In this document: positions 23,560-31,914 of the stretch, in pieces
Layout of the letters: each line of letters starts with the position of its first letter
Numbering within the stretch: the stretch's first letter is position 1
Assembly (NCBI RefSeq): GCF_030547425.1
Contig: NZ_JAUORH010000027.1
Location: forward strand, 1-34,090
Direction: 5' to 3'
DNA: 34,090 bases
From: Tenacibaculum sp. 1_MG-2023
GTDB taxonomy: Bacteria; Bacteroidota; Bacteroidia; Flavobacteriales; Flavobacteriaceae
Translations under genes and position numbers: made by a program
Notes under the pieces: generated by a model
Database searches by the model: none
Told to the model about the DNA's origin: nothing
The model's input: the letters and a program-made list of their open reading frames with translations, nothing else

Positions 23560-23581
23560 TAAAAGCTTTAAAATATATTTT

Positions 23582-23611
23582 AAAAAGCAATCTCGCATGA
23601 GGTTGCTTTTT
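23582..23611 (+). terminator. Rho-independent terminator after lpdA
   Basis: AAAAAGCAATCTC pairs with GAGGTTGCTTTTT (13 bp, one G-U) around GCAT, ending in a T-run. It lies 23 bases after the lpdA stop. Confidence 0.85.
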
Positions 23612-23680
23612 TAATTGCATTGATTTAGATGGAATTTCATTTAGTTTTTCTATCTTGGAAAGGCTAAAAACATCTGAATT

Positions 23681-24496
23681 ATGCTAATGAATAATATATT
23701 TGATACTTTTAGACCCCAACACCCTACAATATCCAAATATGTTCATTATTATTACTTAGATATAAAACCACAAAACACAAAAATAGAGTTTGACTGCTAT
23801 CCACATTTCAATAATTCCATATCACTTTATAGCTCACATTTTAGTCCTAAAATTGGAAAAATAGTTTTCAAAAACGATACTAACCCTCTTCAAATTTTCA
23901 CTCCTTTAAGAGAAAATATTTTTAATGTCACACAAATTGGTAAAGTGCATAGAATTGTAATAATTTTCAATCCTCTAGGTATTCATCAATTTTATAGAGG
24001 ATTAACTTTTACAGATTTTATAACAGAATTCAATTTCTTTTCTGAACTTGAACTTAGTGCTTTGTTTAGTTCACAAAACACTAATGAAATCACAAAGCTA
24101 TTAGACCAATTTTTAATTAATAGGTATGTTGCATATAGTAATACAACTTTAAACAATGCTATCAAGCTAATTTTAAATAATTTTGACACGATAACTATTA
24201 AGAATTTGGCATTTGAGTTAAACGTGAGTAGAAGGCACTTAAATAGACTTTTTAATTCTCATTTTGGTATTTCAGTGAAAAAGTTCAACAAAATTGTACT
24301 TTTTAGAAAAACTTTAGAAAAGAAACTCTTTATCAATTCTGAGCAAAGTTTTACTTCTTTGGCGCATGAGTTCAATTATTTCGATCAATCACACCTTACC
24401 AACCTATTCAAAAACCTTACTTTAAGTTCTCCTAAAAACCTATTAAAAAAAGGAACACAGCTTGGCAATGAAGATACTTTTTGGCATTTAAAATAG
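23681..24496 (+). CDS. AraC family transcriptional regulator
   Basis: A 271-residue regulator. The N-terminal 150 residues (with RPQHPTISKYVHYYYLDI near 11-28) are a probable ligand or effector domain of the type seen in Bacteroidota AraC proteins. The C-terminal part carries the two helix-turn-helix units: about 170-195 (IKNLAFELNVSRRHLNRLF) and about 223-255 (SFTSLAHEFNYFDQSHLTNLF, then SSPKNLLKKG). Its ligand and targets are unknown. It is 63 bases upstream of the hydrolase gene on the same strand and may regulate it, but that gene has its own -7 element. The start could be the ATG at 23681 or the third codon (Met3). The AT-rich coding sequence contrasts with lpdA. Confidence 0.88.
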   Translation: MLMNNIFDTFRPQHPTISKYVHYYYLDIKPQNTKIEFDCYPHFNNSISLYSSHFSPKIGKIVFKNDTNPLQIFTPLRENIFNVTQIGKVHRIVIIFNPLGIHQFYRGLTFTDFITEFNFFSELELSALFSSQNTNEITKLLDQFLINRYVAYSNTTLNNAIKLILNNFDTITIKNLAFELNVSRRHLNRLFNSHFGISVKKFNKIVLFRKTLEKKLFINSEQSFTSLAHEFNYFDQSHLTNLFKNLTLSSPKNLLKKGTQLGNEDTFWHLK

Positions 24497-24537
24497 CTGC
24501 CGTCCCATTTTTACAAGTTTCATTTCTTTTTTGCAAT

Positions 24538-24545
24538 TACATTTG
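24538..24545 (+). promoter_or_regulatory. -7 element TACATTTG before the hydrolase gene
   Basis: A perfect TAnnTTTG match 14 bases before the ATG at 24560, with no convincing -33 box. It suggests the hydrolase is transcribed separately from the AraC gene, perhaps under activator control. Confidence 0.45.
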
Positions 24546-24559
24546 TAAAAAAGACAATA

Positions 24560-26233
24560 ATGAAATCACTATTTTACATCATCTTTTTTTTAGCTTTTTT
24601 ATCAGCTAATGCTCAAGCCACATATTCAGAATTGGTACAAGAAGCTATGAAAACAATGAACACTTCAAAAGACACTACCACTTATAAAAAAGCGTTAAGC
24701 ATATTTGAAAAAGCTTTTGATAAGTTTCCTGACAGCATTACCGATACTGAGCTATATTATTCCTCTATTATTGCAGCTGATTTAAAAGAAAACGACAAAG
24801 CCTTTAAATACTTAATTCCACTTTCAGAATTAATAGAAGATGAGGAGGGGTATCCTGGTTGGGACTATGTTGTTGGTGAATATGCAGATGAAGACTATAA
24901 AAATATTCAAAACGATAAAAGATGGGAAAAATTAAAAACTAAGGCTTTAAAAAGAAAAACTAAATTCTTCAGTAATCTCAAAAAATCGAAGGAAGAGTTT
25001 TTCAACACTTTAAAAATAGATTTCCCTGAAACCTTAAAGAACGAAGCGCTTTTTAAGTTTTTAAAAGAATTTAAACCTTATATCGCAAAGCAACAACAAA
25101 ATTATTCGATAACATTTAAAATAAACGACTCTTTAAAAACATCTTATTACGTTCATTTACCCCTAAACTACACTGTTAAAAAAGAATATCCTGTTCTTAT
25201 TTTTTTACATGGAGCTGTAAGACACACTAAGCTTTCTGATTTTGAAACAAAAAGTAACTTAAAGTATTGGAACAGGTATTATACAAAGTATGCGGATGAA
25301 AATAATGTTGTTTTAATTTTTCCTAAAGGAAACAAACATTATAATTGGATGACCTCTGATGCTGGTTTTTTTATAGTGCCTTCAATTGTAAAACAATTAA
25401 AAAAAGCTATTAATATAAACGATAATAAAATTTTTATTTCTGGCCATTCTAATGGAGCTACTGGAGCATTTTCCTATTTGATGAAACAACCTAATTTATT
25501 TGCTGGATTTTATGGTTTTAATACTGAACCAAAAGTATATACAGGTGGAACTTTTATTGAAAACACACTCAACCGTTCATTTATTAATTTCTCTACCGAC
25601 CAAGATTACTATTATCCTCCAAACGCTAATGATAGTTTAGTTAAATTAATGAAAAGTATAAAAGCAGATTATAAAGATTATCGGTATAATGGTTACCCTC
25701 ATTGGTTTCCTCAATTCGATGCTTCTGAACCCGCCTATAAAATTCTTTTTTCAGATCTAATGAAAAGAAAAAGAAACCCTCTTCCCAAAAAAATAACCTG
25801 GGAGTTTGATGACAACGATTATGGAAATATTGATTGGCTAACCAATATAAAACTTGATACTATACAGAAAAAATCTCAATGGCATAAGAATTTAAATTTT
25901 GACATAAAAAAATGGCTAGTGAACGGTAAAAATAATAACTTAATAGCAAAAGACGTTAATAAGAAATCCTTTGACTTCCCAAGGAAATCAGGAAAAATAA
26001 TTGCAACTTATCATGATAACACCTTTAAGGTTCAAACCTCTCGAATTAAATCTTTTCAAATTAAAATTTCTCCAGAGATGATTAATCTTAAAAAGAAATT
26101 AATCATTTATATTAATGGAAAATGTTATTTTAAAAAGAAGGTAAAATATGATAGAGAGTTAATGTTACAATACTTTAAAAGGAATTTAGATCGCGAACGT
26201 ATTTGGATAAATTCTATTAAACTGACAATATAG
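24560..26233 (+). CDS. Secreted alpha/beta-hydrolase (esterase-like) with helical N-terminus
   Basis: A 557-residue protein with a signal peptide cleaved near ANAQA (about residue 19). Residues 20-175 form a mostly helical region reminiscent of TPR-type repeats, containing a DTTTYKKALSIFEKAFDKFP unit. The hydrolase core spans about 185-400: the oxyanion strand PVLIFLHGAV (211-220), nucleophile elbow GHSNGATG (295-302, Ser297), a likely acid Asp347 in STDQDYYYP, and catalytic His381 in GYPHWFP. The last 160 residues look like a small beta domain. The core resembles PHB-depolymerase or feruloyl-esterase-like hydrolases, but the substrate is unknown. It follows the AraC gene and is closed by a bidirectional terminator. 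Confidence 0.78.
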   Translation: MKSLFYIIFFLAFLSANAQATYSELVQEAMKTMNTSKDTTTYKKALSIFEKAFDKFPDSITDTELYYSSIIAADLKENDKAFKYLIPLSELIEDEEGYPGWDYVVGEYADEDYKNIQNDKRWEKLKTKALKRKTKFFSNLKKSKEEFFNTLKIDFPETLKNEALFKFLKEFKPYIAKQQQNYSITFKINDSLKTSYYVHLPLNYTVKKEYPVLIFLHGAVRHTKLSDFETKSNLKYWNRYYTKYADENNVVLIFPKGNKHYNWMTSDAGFFIVPSIVKQLKKAININDNKIFISGHSNGATGAFSYLMKQPNLFAGFYGFNTEPKVYTGGTFIENTLNRSFINFSTDQDYYYPPNANDSLVKLMKSIKADYKDYRYNGYPHWFPQFDASEPAYKILFSDLMKRKRNPLPKKITWEFDDNDYGNIDWLTNIKLDTIQKKSQWHKNLNFDIKKWLVNGKNNNLIAKDVNKKSFDFPRKSGKIIATYHDNTFKVQTSRIKSFQIKISPEMINLKKKLIIYINGKCYFKKKVKYDRELMLQYFKRNLDRERIWINSIKLTI

Positions 26234-26238
26234 AAAAC

Positions 26239-26270
26239 AAAAAACCCGAACTAAATAGTTCGGGTTTTTT
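26239..26270. terminator. Bidirectional terminator between the hydrolase and ppiD genes
   Basis: AAAAAACCCGAACT pairs perfectly with AGTTCGGGTTTTTT (14 bp) around AAAT. The A-run and T-run let it end both converging transcripts. Confidence 0.9.
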
Positions 26271-26292
26271 ATTTGTTGTATGACGTTATTTC

Positions 26293-28410
26293 TTATTGAA
26301 TTCCGTAAAAAGAACTCATATTATCTTCAATTTCAGATGCTTTTTTAACCGCCTCATACATTTGGAACGTTTTATTCTGTCTTTCAGCTACAATACGCTT
26401 TCTATATGTATCGTAGTTAGGTAAAGCTGTTGGTAATCCTTTCTTTTCAATAACAAAGGTAAATACTCCTTTATCTCCTACTACATTTTTAACTACTTCA
26501 TTTTCTTTTGCATTAATCATTGCTCCTACTACTTTTGGCTCGAAACCTACGCCAGAAATCGTTGGTGATTGTAAGTTTACATCGGTAGCAACTCTTACTG
26601 TTTGATTTACAGATTTAGCAATTTCATCTAATGTTGAACCACTAATTTTATCTTCAATCATTTTTGCTTTACGCTCATTTGTTAAGATAGGACGTACACT
26701 TGCAGTTGCCTTATCAACAGGCATTAATCCTTTTGCCGTTTTTGAAGTCAATACAGCTACTACATACCCTCCTTCAATATCAAAACGTTTGAAGTCTCCT
26801 TCGTTTACTTCTTTGTCAAACGCCCAAGTAATGACTTGTCTTTCATTCCCTAAACCTGGTACGCTTTCATCTAATGCTTTTAATCCAACAGCAGGCAAAG
26901 AACTTAAGTTCTTTTCTTTTACAGCTTCTTCAAAAGCTTTTCCATTTGCTAACTCTAAAGCAAATGTTTCTGCATTTTGAAATACTGTATTTTCTGTTTC
27001 TTCTGAAGCCTCAATCTTACGTCCAAAAGTAGCTAACTTCACTACTGTTTGGAAGTTCTTTTGTCCATCAATTTTAATTACATGGAACCCAAATTGAGTT
27101 TTTACAACTCCCATGTCACCTTCTTTTCCTTCAAAAACAAAGTCTCTAAATGACGGCACCATTCTATTATATGCAAACCAATCATAGAATCCTCCTTTTT
27201 CAGCAGAACCTTGATCCGATGACATTTCTTTGGCTAAATCAGCAAACTTAGATTTATCCGCTTTTACAACTGCTAATAAGCTATCCGCAGTTTTCTTAGC
27301 TTCTTCTTCAGTCTGAACAACTGTTGCGTCAGCACTAGCAGAACCTACAAAAGGGATTAAAATATGACTTGCTTTCGCAGAATCAGGTAACTGTTTTACT
27401 TCTGTAATTTTAGATAATTTAAAGAACCCTGCATCTTTATACGGTCCAAAAACATCTCCTTCTTTACCGTTGAAAACTTCTTCTGCAATTACTTGAGGAA
27501 CTTGAATTTTAAACTTATAACTATCATCTAATCTTACATCAGAATCGTTTTCTTCTAAAAACTCACTATAATCTGTAATATTCTTTAATCCTTTAACTGG
27601 TGTATTGTTCACTACTGAGTCTGCTATTAACTTAGCTATATTAGCCTTAATAACTTCTTCATCTTCTGTTGTAGGTTCAATGTTAAATTTCACAAAATTA
27701 ATATCTCTTGAAGCTTCAACTTGAAAAGCTTCTTGATGCTTATTTATATAATTTTGAACATCACTTTTCTTTAAGGTAACTAAACTATCTGCAATTGTAG
27801 TATAAGGTACATATACATATTTACCAGACACTTTAGTGTTTTCTGATAAATATCTAGACTCTCCTTCTTTTAATGAAGCACCTAAGCCAGCAGCAACTAA
27901 GTTGTCGTATGTTGTTTTTTCTATATTGCTTTTAATAGAAGCCATATATTTTTGCCAAGCAGCCCACTCTTGTCCATTTTCTTCTTTTATAGTAGCTAAG
28001 TGTTCTTTTAACTTGTTTTTATCGAAAATACCTGAAGTTTGGAATCTAGCATCATTTTGAACTACTGGAGTTTCATATAAGGCGTTTAAAATATCAGCAT
28101 CACCAACTGTAATTCCTGCTTCTTCTAACTGCTTTTTGTATATTTTTTGACGGATTAAGTTATTCCATACTGCTTTTGCAGCCTGCATTTCAGACATGCT
28201 ATTTCCTGTTTGTGCTTTGTAAGCGTCTAAAGCTTCAGCGAACTCTTGACGAGATATAGCCTCGCCATTAACTTCACCTATTTCATTTACTTTACTTGCA
28301 CTAAAAAAGTCTGATATTGTAGAAGGGTCTAATACAAAAGCAAAAAGTGCTAAACCAATTACAAGAATTAAGAACATTGAACGTTCTCTAATCTTCGATA
28401 AAATTGCCAT
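26293..28410 (-). CDS. ppiD: Membrane-anchored peptidyl-prolyl isomerase, PpiD/SurA type
   Basis: A 705-residue periplasmic chaperone anchored by one N-terminal transmembrane segment (about 12-27) after a short basic cytoplasmic start (MAILSKIRERS). A SurA_N-like chaperone region covers about 38-230. A parvulin-type rotamase domain follows at about 345-450 (KASHILIPF, then SSDQGSAEKGGFYDWF, and GVVKTQFGFHVIKI). A further C-terminal region of about 250 residues resembles an inactive parvulin repeat. It should help fold outer-membrane proteins at the inner-membrane exit. It is last in the coaX-lptC-CNNM gene series but has a 107-base gap and its own promoter upstream. Confidence 0.9.
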   Translation of the reverse strand: MAILSKIRERSMFLILVIGLALFAFVLDPSTISDFFSASKVNEIGEVNGEAISRQEFAEALDAYKAQTGNSMSEMQAAKAVWNNLIRQKIYKKQLEEAGITVGDADILNALYETPVVQNDARFQTSGIFDKNKLKEHLATIKEENGQEWAAWQKYMASIKSNIEKTTYDNLVAAGLGASLKEGESRYLSENTKVSGKYVYVPYTTIADSLVTLKKSDVQNYINKHQEAFQVEASRDINFVKFNIEPTTEDEEVIKANIAKLIADSVVNNTPVKGLKNITDYSEFLEENDSDVRLDDSYKFKIQVPQVIAEEVFNGKEGDVFGPYKDAGFFKLSKITEVKQLPDSAKASHILIPFVGSASADATVVQTEEEAKKTADSLLAVVKADKSKFADLAKEMSSDQGSAEKGGFYDWFAYNRMVPSFRDFVFEGKEGDMGVVKTQFGFHVIKIDGQKNFQTVVKLATFGRKIEASEETENTVFQNAETFALELANGKAFEEAVKEKNLSSLPAVGLKALDESVPGLGNERQVITWAFDKEVNEGDFKRFDIEGGYVVAVLTSKTAKGLMPVDKATASVRPILTNERKAKMIEDKISGSTLDEIAKSVNQTVRVATDVNLQSPTISGVGFEPKVVGAMINAKENEVVKNVVGDKGVFTFVIEKKGLPTALPNYDTYRKRIVAERQNKTFQMYEAVKKASEIEDNMSSFYGIQ

Positions 28411-28436
28411 ACGTCATTTATTTTATTAACAGTGTG

Positions 28437-28467
28437 CGAAAATACAATTTCATAGTAAATAATGCAA
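28437..28467 (-). promoter_or_regulatory. ppiD promoter
   Basis: On the minus strand, TTG (28467-28465), a 20-base spacer, and TATTTTCG (28444-28437), one mismatch from TAnnTTTG. It lies 26 bases before the ppiD start, in the gap after the CNNM gene. Confidence 0.55.
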
Positions 28468-28517
28468 TGTTTTTTTATGCTGTTTTTGAGGGAGTTCTCT
28501 CTATAAAAGGAGAAAAG

Positions 28518-29810
28518 TTAATCTTCTTTATGAATTACTTTAAAATAAATATCATTAATTTTAGTTGCACTTACTTGCAAGATTTTAATTTGAAAGTTTT
28601 CTATCTGTAAAACTTCATCTTGTAGTGGTATTGTTTCTGTATGGTTTAAGATAAAGCCTCCTATTGTTTCGTATGCCTCTTCTTTAGGAATCCCTAAACT
28701 ATATTCTTCATTTAGATAGTCAACCTCTAAACGAGCCGAAAATTTAAATTCATTTTCACTAATTTTTTCTTCTAATAATTGCTGAGTATCATGTTCGTCT
28801 TCAATCTCTCCAAATAATTCTTCAACAATATCTTCAACTGTAATAATACCTGAAGTTCCTCCGTATTCATCAACAACAACCGCTATACTCTTTCGTTTTT
28901 TTATTAAATTATTAAGTACATCGTTAATAATCATAGACTCTGGTACAAACTCTACGGGTAATAAAATTGACTTGATAGTACGTGGTTTTTTAAACAGTTC
29001 AAAGGCATTTACATATCCTAAAATATCATCTAACGAGTTTTTATAAACCAAGATTTTTGACAATCCTGTTGTAATAAATATTTTCTTAAGACTGCTTACT
29101 GTCTCATGTAAATCTACTGCAACAACTTCTGTTCTTGGCACCATAATTTCACGAGATTTCACTTTATGAAACTCTAAAGCATTCTGAAAAATTTGAATTT
29201 CAGAATCTACTTCTTCTTCATCATTTCCTGCATCTAATTGTTCAGAAATATAATTACCAAGCTCTTCTTTGCTAAACTCTGTTTGAATTTCATTTTCTTT
29301 TATTCGAAAAAAAACATGCAAGCAAAAATCTGAAATTTTAGTAATTACCCATGTAAATCCGTAAAAAATAACATAGAAAATATAGGCTGGTATAGCAAAA
29401 AATTTAAGCATCTCATTTGCATAAATTCTAAAAATAGCTTTTGGTAAAAACTCTGCTGTTACCAAGATAATTACTGTTGAAATAAGTGTTTGAGTTAATA
29501 AACTTATATCAGACAACACATAATTTACAACTGTATAATCAGAAGGTAAAAAGGATTGGAACCAACTCATTAACAGCTCTCCCATAAAGTAACTATAAAT
29601 AACTAAAGCTACATTATTACCTACTAACATAGTGGTAATAAACTTTGAAGATTTTTCTGTTAGCTTGGTTAGAATTTTAGAGAGTATACCGTCTCCCTTT
29701 TTCTCTAATTCTATGTGAAGTTTATTTGCCGATATAAAGGCTATTTCCATGCCAGAAAAAAAGGCTGAAAACAAAATAGAAGTAAGAATAATTAAGAGTT
29801 CGGGTTGCAT
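28518..29810 (-). CDS. CNNM/CorC-type membrane protein (hemolysin family)
   Basis: A 430-residue inner-membrane protein with the full family layout. A DUF21 membrane domain occupies 1 to about 175 (LFSAFFSGMEIAFISANK at 13-30, a hallmark). Two CBS domains lie at about 218-340 (VKSREIMVPRTEVVAVD, and KSIAVVVDEYGGTSGIITVEDIVEE at the end). A CorC_HlyC domain lies at about 350-425. CNNM/CorC homologues export or sense Mg2+ and bind ATP in the CBS pair; the old label hemolysin is misleading. GldE of the gliding machinery has the same layout, but gldE normally sits by ssb and gldD. Its start overlaps the previous stop by one base (TAATG). Confidence 0.9.
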   Translation of the reverse strand: MQPELLIILTSILFSAFFSGMEIAFISANKLHIELEKKGDGILSKILTKLTEKSSKFITTMLVGNNVALVIYSYFMGELLMSWFQSFLPSDYTVVNYVLSDISLLTQTLISTVIILVTAEFLPKAIFRIYANEMLKFFAIPAYIFYVIFYGFTWVITKISDFCLHVFFRIKENEIQTEFSKEELGNYISEQLDAGNDEEEVDSEIQIFQNALEFHKVKSREIMVPRTEVVAVDLHETVSSLKKIFITTGLSKILVYKNSLDDILGYVNAFELFKKPRTIKSILLPVEFVPESMIINDVLNNLIKKRKSIAVVVDEYGGTSGIITVEDIVEELFGEIEDEHDTQQLLEEKISENEFKFSARLEVDYLNEEYSLGIPKEEAYETIGGFILNHTETIPLQDEVLQIENFQIKILQVSATKINDIYFKVIHKED

Positions 29811-30007
29811 TAACGTTCTTTGTTTCTTTTTTCTACTTTTCTTCTAAAATATCGTTTAAAGAAGAAAATTAATATGATAAAGATAGCAAATCCAAACATA
29901 ATAAACGCTTCTTGTCTATCAGAATTCCATTTTAAGATTCCCTCAACAAAAAAGACTACTCCTATAACTAAGTATCCATATTGTAAATATTTCCAAAGTG
30001 CATTCAT
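29810..30007 (-). CDS. Small two-TM membrane protein between lptC and the CNNM gene
   Basis: A 65-residue protein with two hydrophobic segments (about 10-25 and 34-50) and a strongly basic tail (RYFRRKVEKRNKER). No family is recognised. Both ends are translationally coupled: its ATG overlaps the lptC stop by one base and its stop overlaps the CNNM start by one base, each as TAATG. This strict packing in a conserved operon argues that it is a real gene. It may assist LptC or the CNNM protein, but nothing in the sequence proves it. Confidence 0.75.
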   Translation of the reverse strand: MNALWKYLQYGYLVIGVVFFVEGILKWNSDRQEAFIMFGFAIFIILIFFFKRYFRRKVEKRNKER

Positions 30008-30579
30008 TATATATCTTTTTGTGTTGTTTCTATATCTCCTGTAATATCTTTAGCTATCCATTTAGTTAAGTCTTCACTCGACTCAAATCCAAAACCATTA
30101 ATTACAGATTCTGGAGTTGTAAACCGGAAACCATCTTCTGTAAAGAAGTAATGTTCTTTTTGATCCCAAAATAGTTGATTGGTTTCTAACTTTGTTTGGT
30201 TTGTATGGTTGGTAATCACCACATTTCCTCTAATCTCTGATATTTTTGTTTTATTATAGGTTAATGCATAATTACCTGAGATTGTTGTTGAGTCTGTCCC
30301 TGTCTTGTCTATTGTAACAATTTCAATTCCTTTAGGAAACTCACTATAAGGGTGTTCTTTCCTATTTGAATAATCATAAAAAACAGCTGCCTTTGTTTTT
30401 GAGCTTATTCTCCCTGAATCTTTATGAACATGATAAATATTTACTGCCGAACCTACTGGTAAATTTTTATCTGCTAAAAAATCCCGTACCTCCTTTTTAG
30501 AGTTGGTACAAGAAAAAAACATTGCCACCAAACAAATGGTAGCAATGCTATTGTATATATGTGTTGCTTTTTTAAGCAT
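30007..30579 (-). CDS. lptC: LPS export system protein LptC
   Basis: A 190-residue periplasmic component of the Lpt bridge that passes lipopolysaccharide from the LptBFG transporter to LptA. The N-terminal segment (about 10-23) ends in FFSC, so Cys24 could be lipidated; this is the usual Bacteroidota form, whereas E. coli LptC keeps a transmembrane anchor. The beta-jellyroll follows: KAAVFYDYSNRKEHPYSEFP, then ALTYNKTKISEIRGNVVITN (the characteristic LptC/LptA strand pattern) and TNQLFWDQKEHYFFTEDG. The length is typical. It starts 9 bases after the TPR gene stop and overlaps the next gene by one base. Confidence 0.9.
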   Translation of the reverse strand: MLKKATHIYNSIATICLVAMFFSCTNSKKEVRDFLADKNLPVGSAVNIYHVHKDSGRISSKTKAAVFYDYSNRKEHPYSEFPKGIEIVTIDKTGTDSTTISGNYALTYNKTKISEIRGNVVITNHTNQTKLETNQLFWDQKEHYFFTEDGFRFTTPESVINGFGFESSEDLTKWIAKDITGDIETTQKDI

Positions 30580-30588
30580 TAAATTCTA

Positions 30589-31899
30589 TTAAGGTACACG
30601 AACAGTTTCTCCAATCCAACACCCTACTCTATAACTAGCACCTGAAGACATTCCTTTTTGGAATATTAACTTTTTAGATGGTGCATTTTTTCTATAACTA
30701 GAAATGTATCTATTAGCTCCACATCCTGGATCAACTTTTTTAGCCTTTAAAGCTTTATTTAAAGCTGCTACATATACCATTCTTTTTTCGAACTCATCAC
30801 TACCACATGAATTTGCACTTCTTTGGTATAAACTTGCAATGAATAAATATGCTTTTCCCATATTAGGGTTATACTTTAATGCTTCGTAAGCTAAAGCTCT
30901 AGCTCTACTTCCACCAGCATTTTGTGCTTCTCTTAGCTTATACTTAGCCTTTTTAAATGGATCTGTTTCTAAGTCGAATGCCTTCTTTCTCATTTCAGCA
31001 GCTCCACCATTGTCTCCGTTTTTAGCTAACACACCAGCTAAGAAGTTATATGCATCAGCAGATTGTGTAACCTTAGCATATTCATTTGCTAATTTTTCAA
31101 ACAAAGGATCTGTTTGACATCCTTTATTATACATTCTTGACACTGCTCTTTTTAACCAAACACCATCAGTTTTGTTCTGCTCAAAATCTCTAGAGTAAAT
31201 TGGTATTAATCTTTCACAAGTTGCTATTTTAGATATTTTAGCATCTAAACCTCCTTCTACTTGACCTAATGATGATGAATTAATAGTATATGCTCTTAAA
31301 AGACTTTTTTCCCTAGAGGTAATAGTTCCTACAGAATCTTTCTCTTGCAATTTAGCTATTTTCTTGCTATAATCTTCTAATTTTTCATCTACAGACTCCA
31401 TAACATCATCATACGTATCAAATACTTTTTGAGGATTTGTATCTTGATACTTATCTGCTATCATTTGGAAATATCTAAAGATATTTTTAACTCCCATATC
31501 TTTTGGAGAAAGATCATAAGCTTTCTTTAAGATTTCAAAAACTTTATCATTTGTCGCTAACTTATTTTCAATTAAAAACTCTGCATAATCACTATGTGCT
31601 TTTGCTGGATCTTTATCTGGAAAATTAACTAACCTCGTTTCATATACTTTTTTAGCTAAAACTGGATCTTTTAAGTTTTCAGCAACTTTAGCCCCATATT
31701 TATAAATATTAACAGATAATGTAGCACAGTTATCTAATAAGTATTCTAAATTAGGTTTTGCTTGAGTATATTTTTTAGTTGTAGCATCTCCTTTAAATAG
31801 GTTATACTTTATATGACACTCTTGGCTTGCTTGCGCTTTCGCTCCATTTACGGCTACAAACAAAAATAATCCTGTTAGTAAATACGTAATTTTTTTCAT
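30589..31899 (-). CDS. Periplasmic TPR-repeat protein
   Basis: A 436-residue exported protein with a signal peptide to about residue 23 (VNGAKAQA). Helical TPR-like repeats cover most of the mature part: for example LAKKVYETRLVNFPDKDPAKAH near 77-98, ADAYNFLAGVLAKNGDNGGAAEMRKKAFDLE near 283-313, and ARALAYEALKYNPNMGKAYLFIASLYQRS near 334-362. Pairs of Cys in the C-terminal third (SCGSDEFEKR, DPGCGANRY) may form disulphides. The ending RVGCWIGETVRVP is conserved in the flavobacterial homologues I recall. The function is unproven; its place between an outer membrane protein and lptC suggests envelope assembly. Confidence 0.82.
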   Translation of the reverse strand: MKKITYLLTGLFLFVAVNGAKAQASQECHIKYNLFKGDATTKKYTQAKPNLEYLLDNCATLSVNIYKYGAKVAENLKDPVLAKKVYETRLVNFPDKDPAKAHSDYAEFLIENKLATNDKVFEILKKAYDLSPKDMGVKNIFRYFQMIADKYQDTNPQKVFDTYDDVMESVDEKLEDYSKKIAKLQEKDSVGTITSREKSLLRAYTINSSSLGQVEGGLDAKISKIATCERLIPIYSRDFEQNKTDGVWLKRAVSRMYNKGCQTDPLFEKLANEYAKVTQSADAYNFLAGVLAKNGDNGGAAEMRKKAFDLETDPFKKAKYKLREAQNAGGSRARALAYEALKYNPNMGKAYLFIASLYQRSANSCGSDEFEKRMVYVAALNKALKAKKVDPGCGANRYISSYRKNAPSKKLIFQKGMSSGASYRVGCWIGETVRVP

Positions 31900-31914
31900 C
31901 GTTCTCAGTTTTTG

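Noticed and set aside
28518..29810. CNNM gene called as gliding gene gldE
   Set aside because: The domain layout is shared, but gldE normally lies with ssb and gldD; here the neighbours are lptC and ppiD and no gld gene is present.
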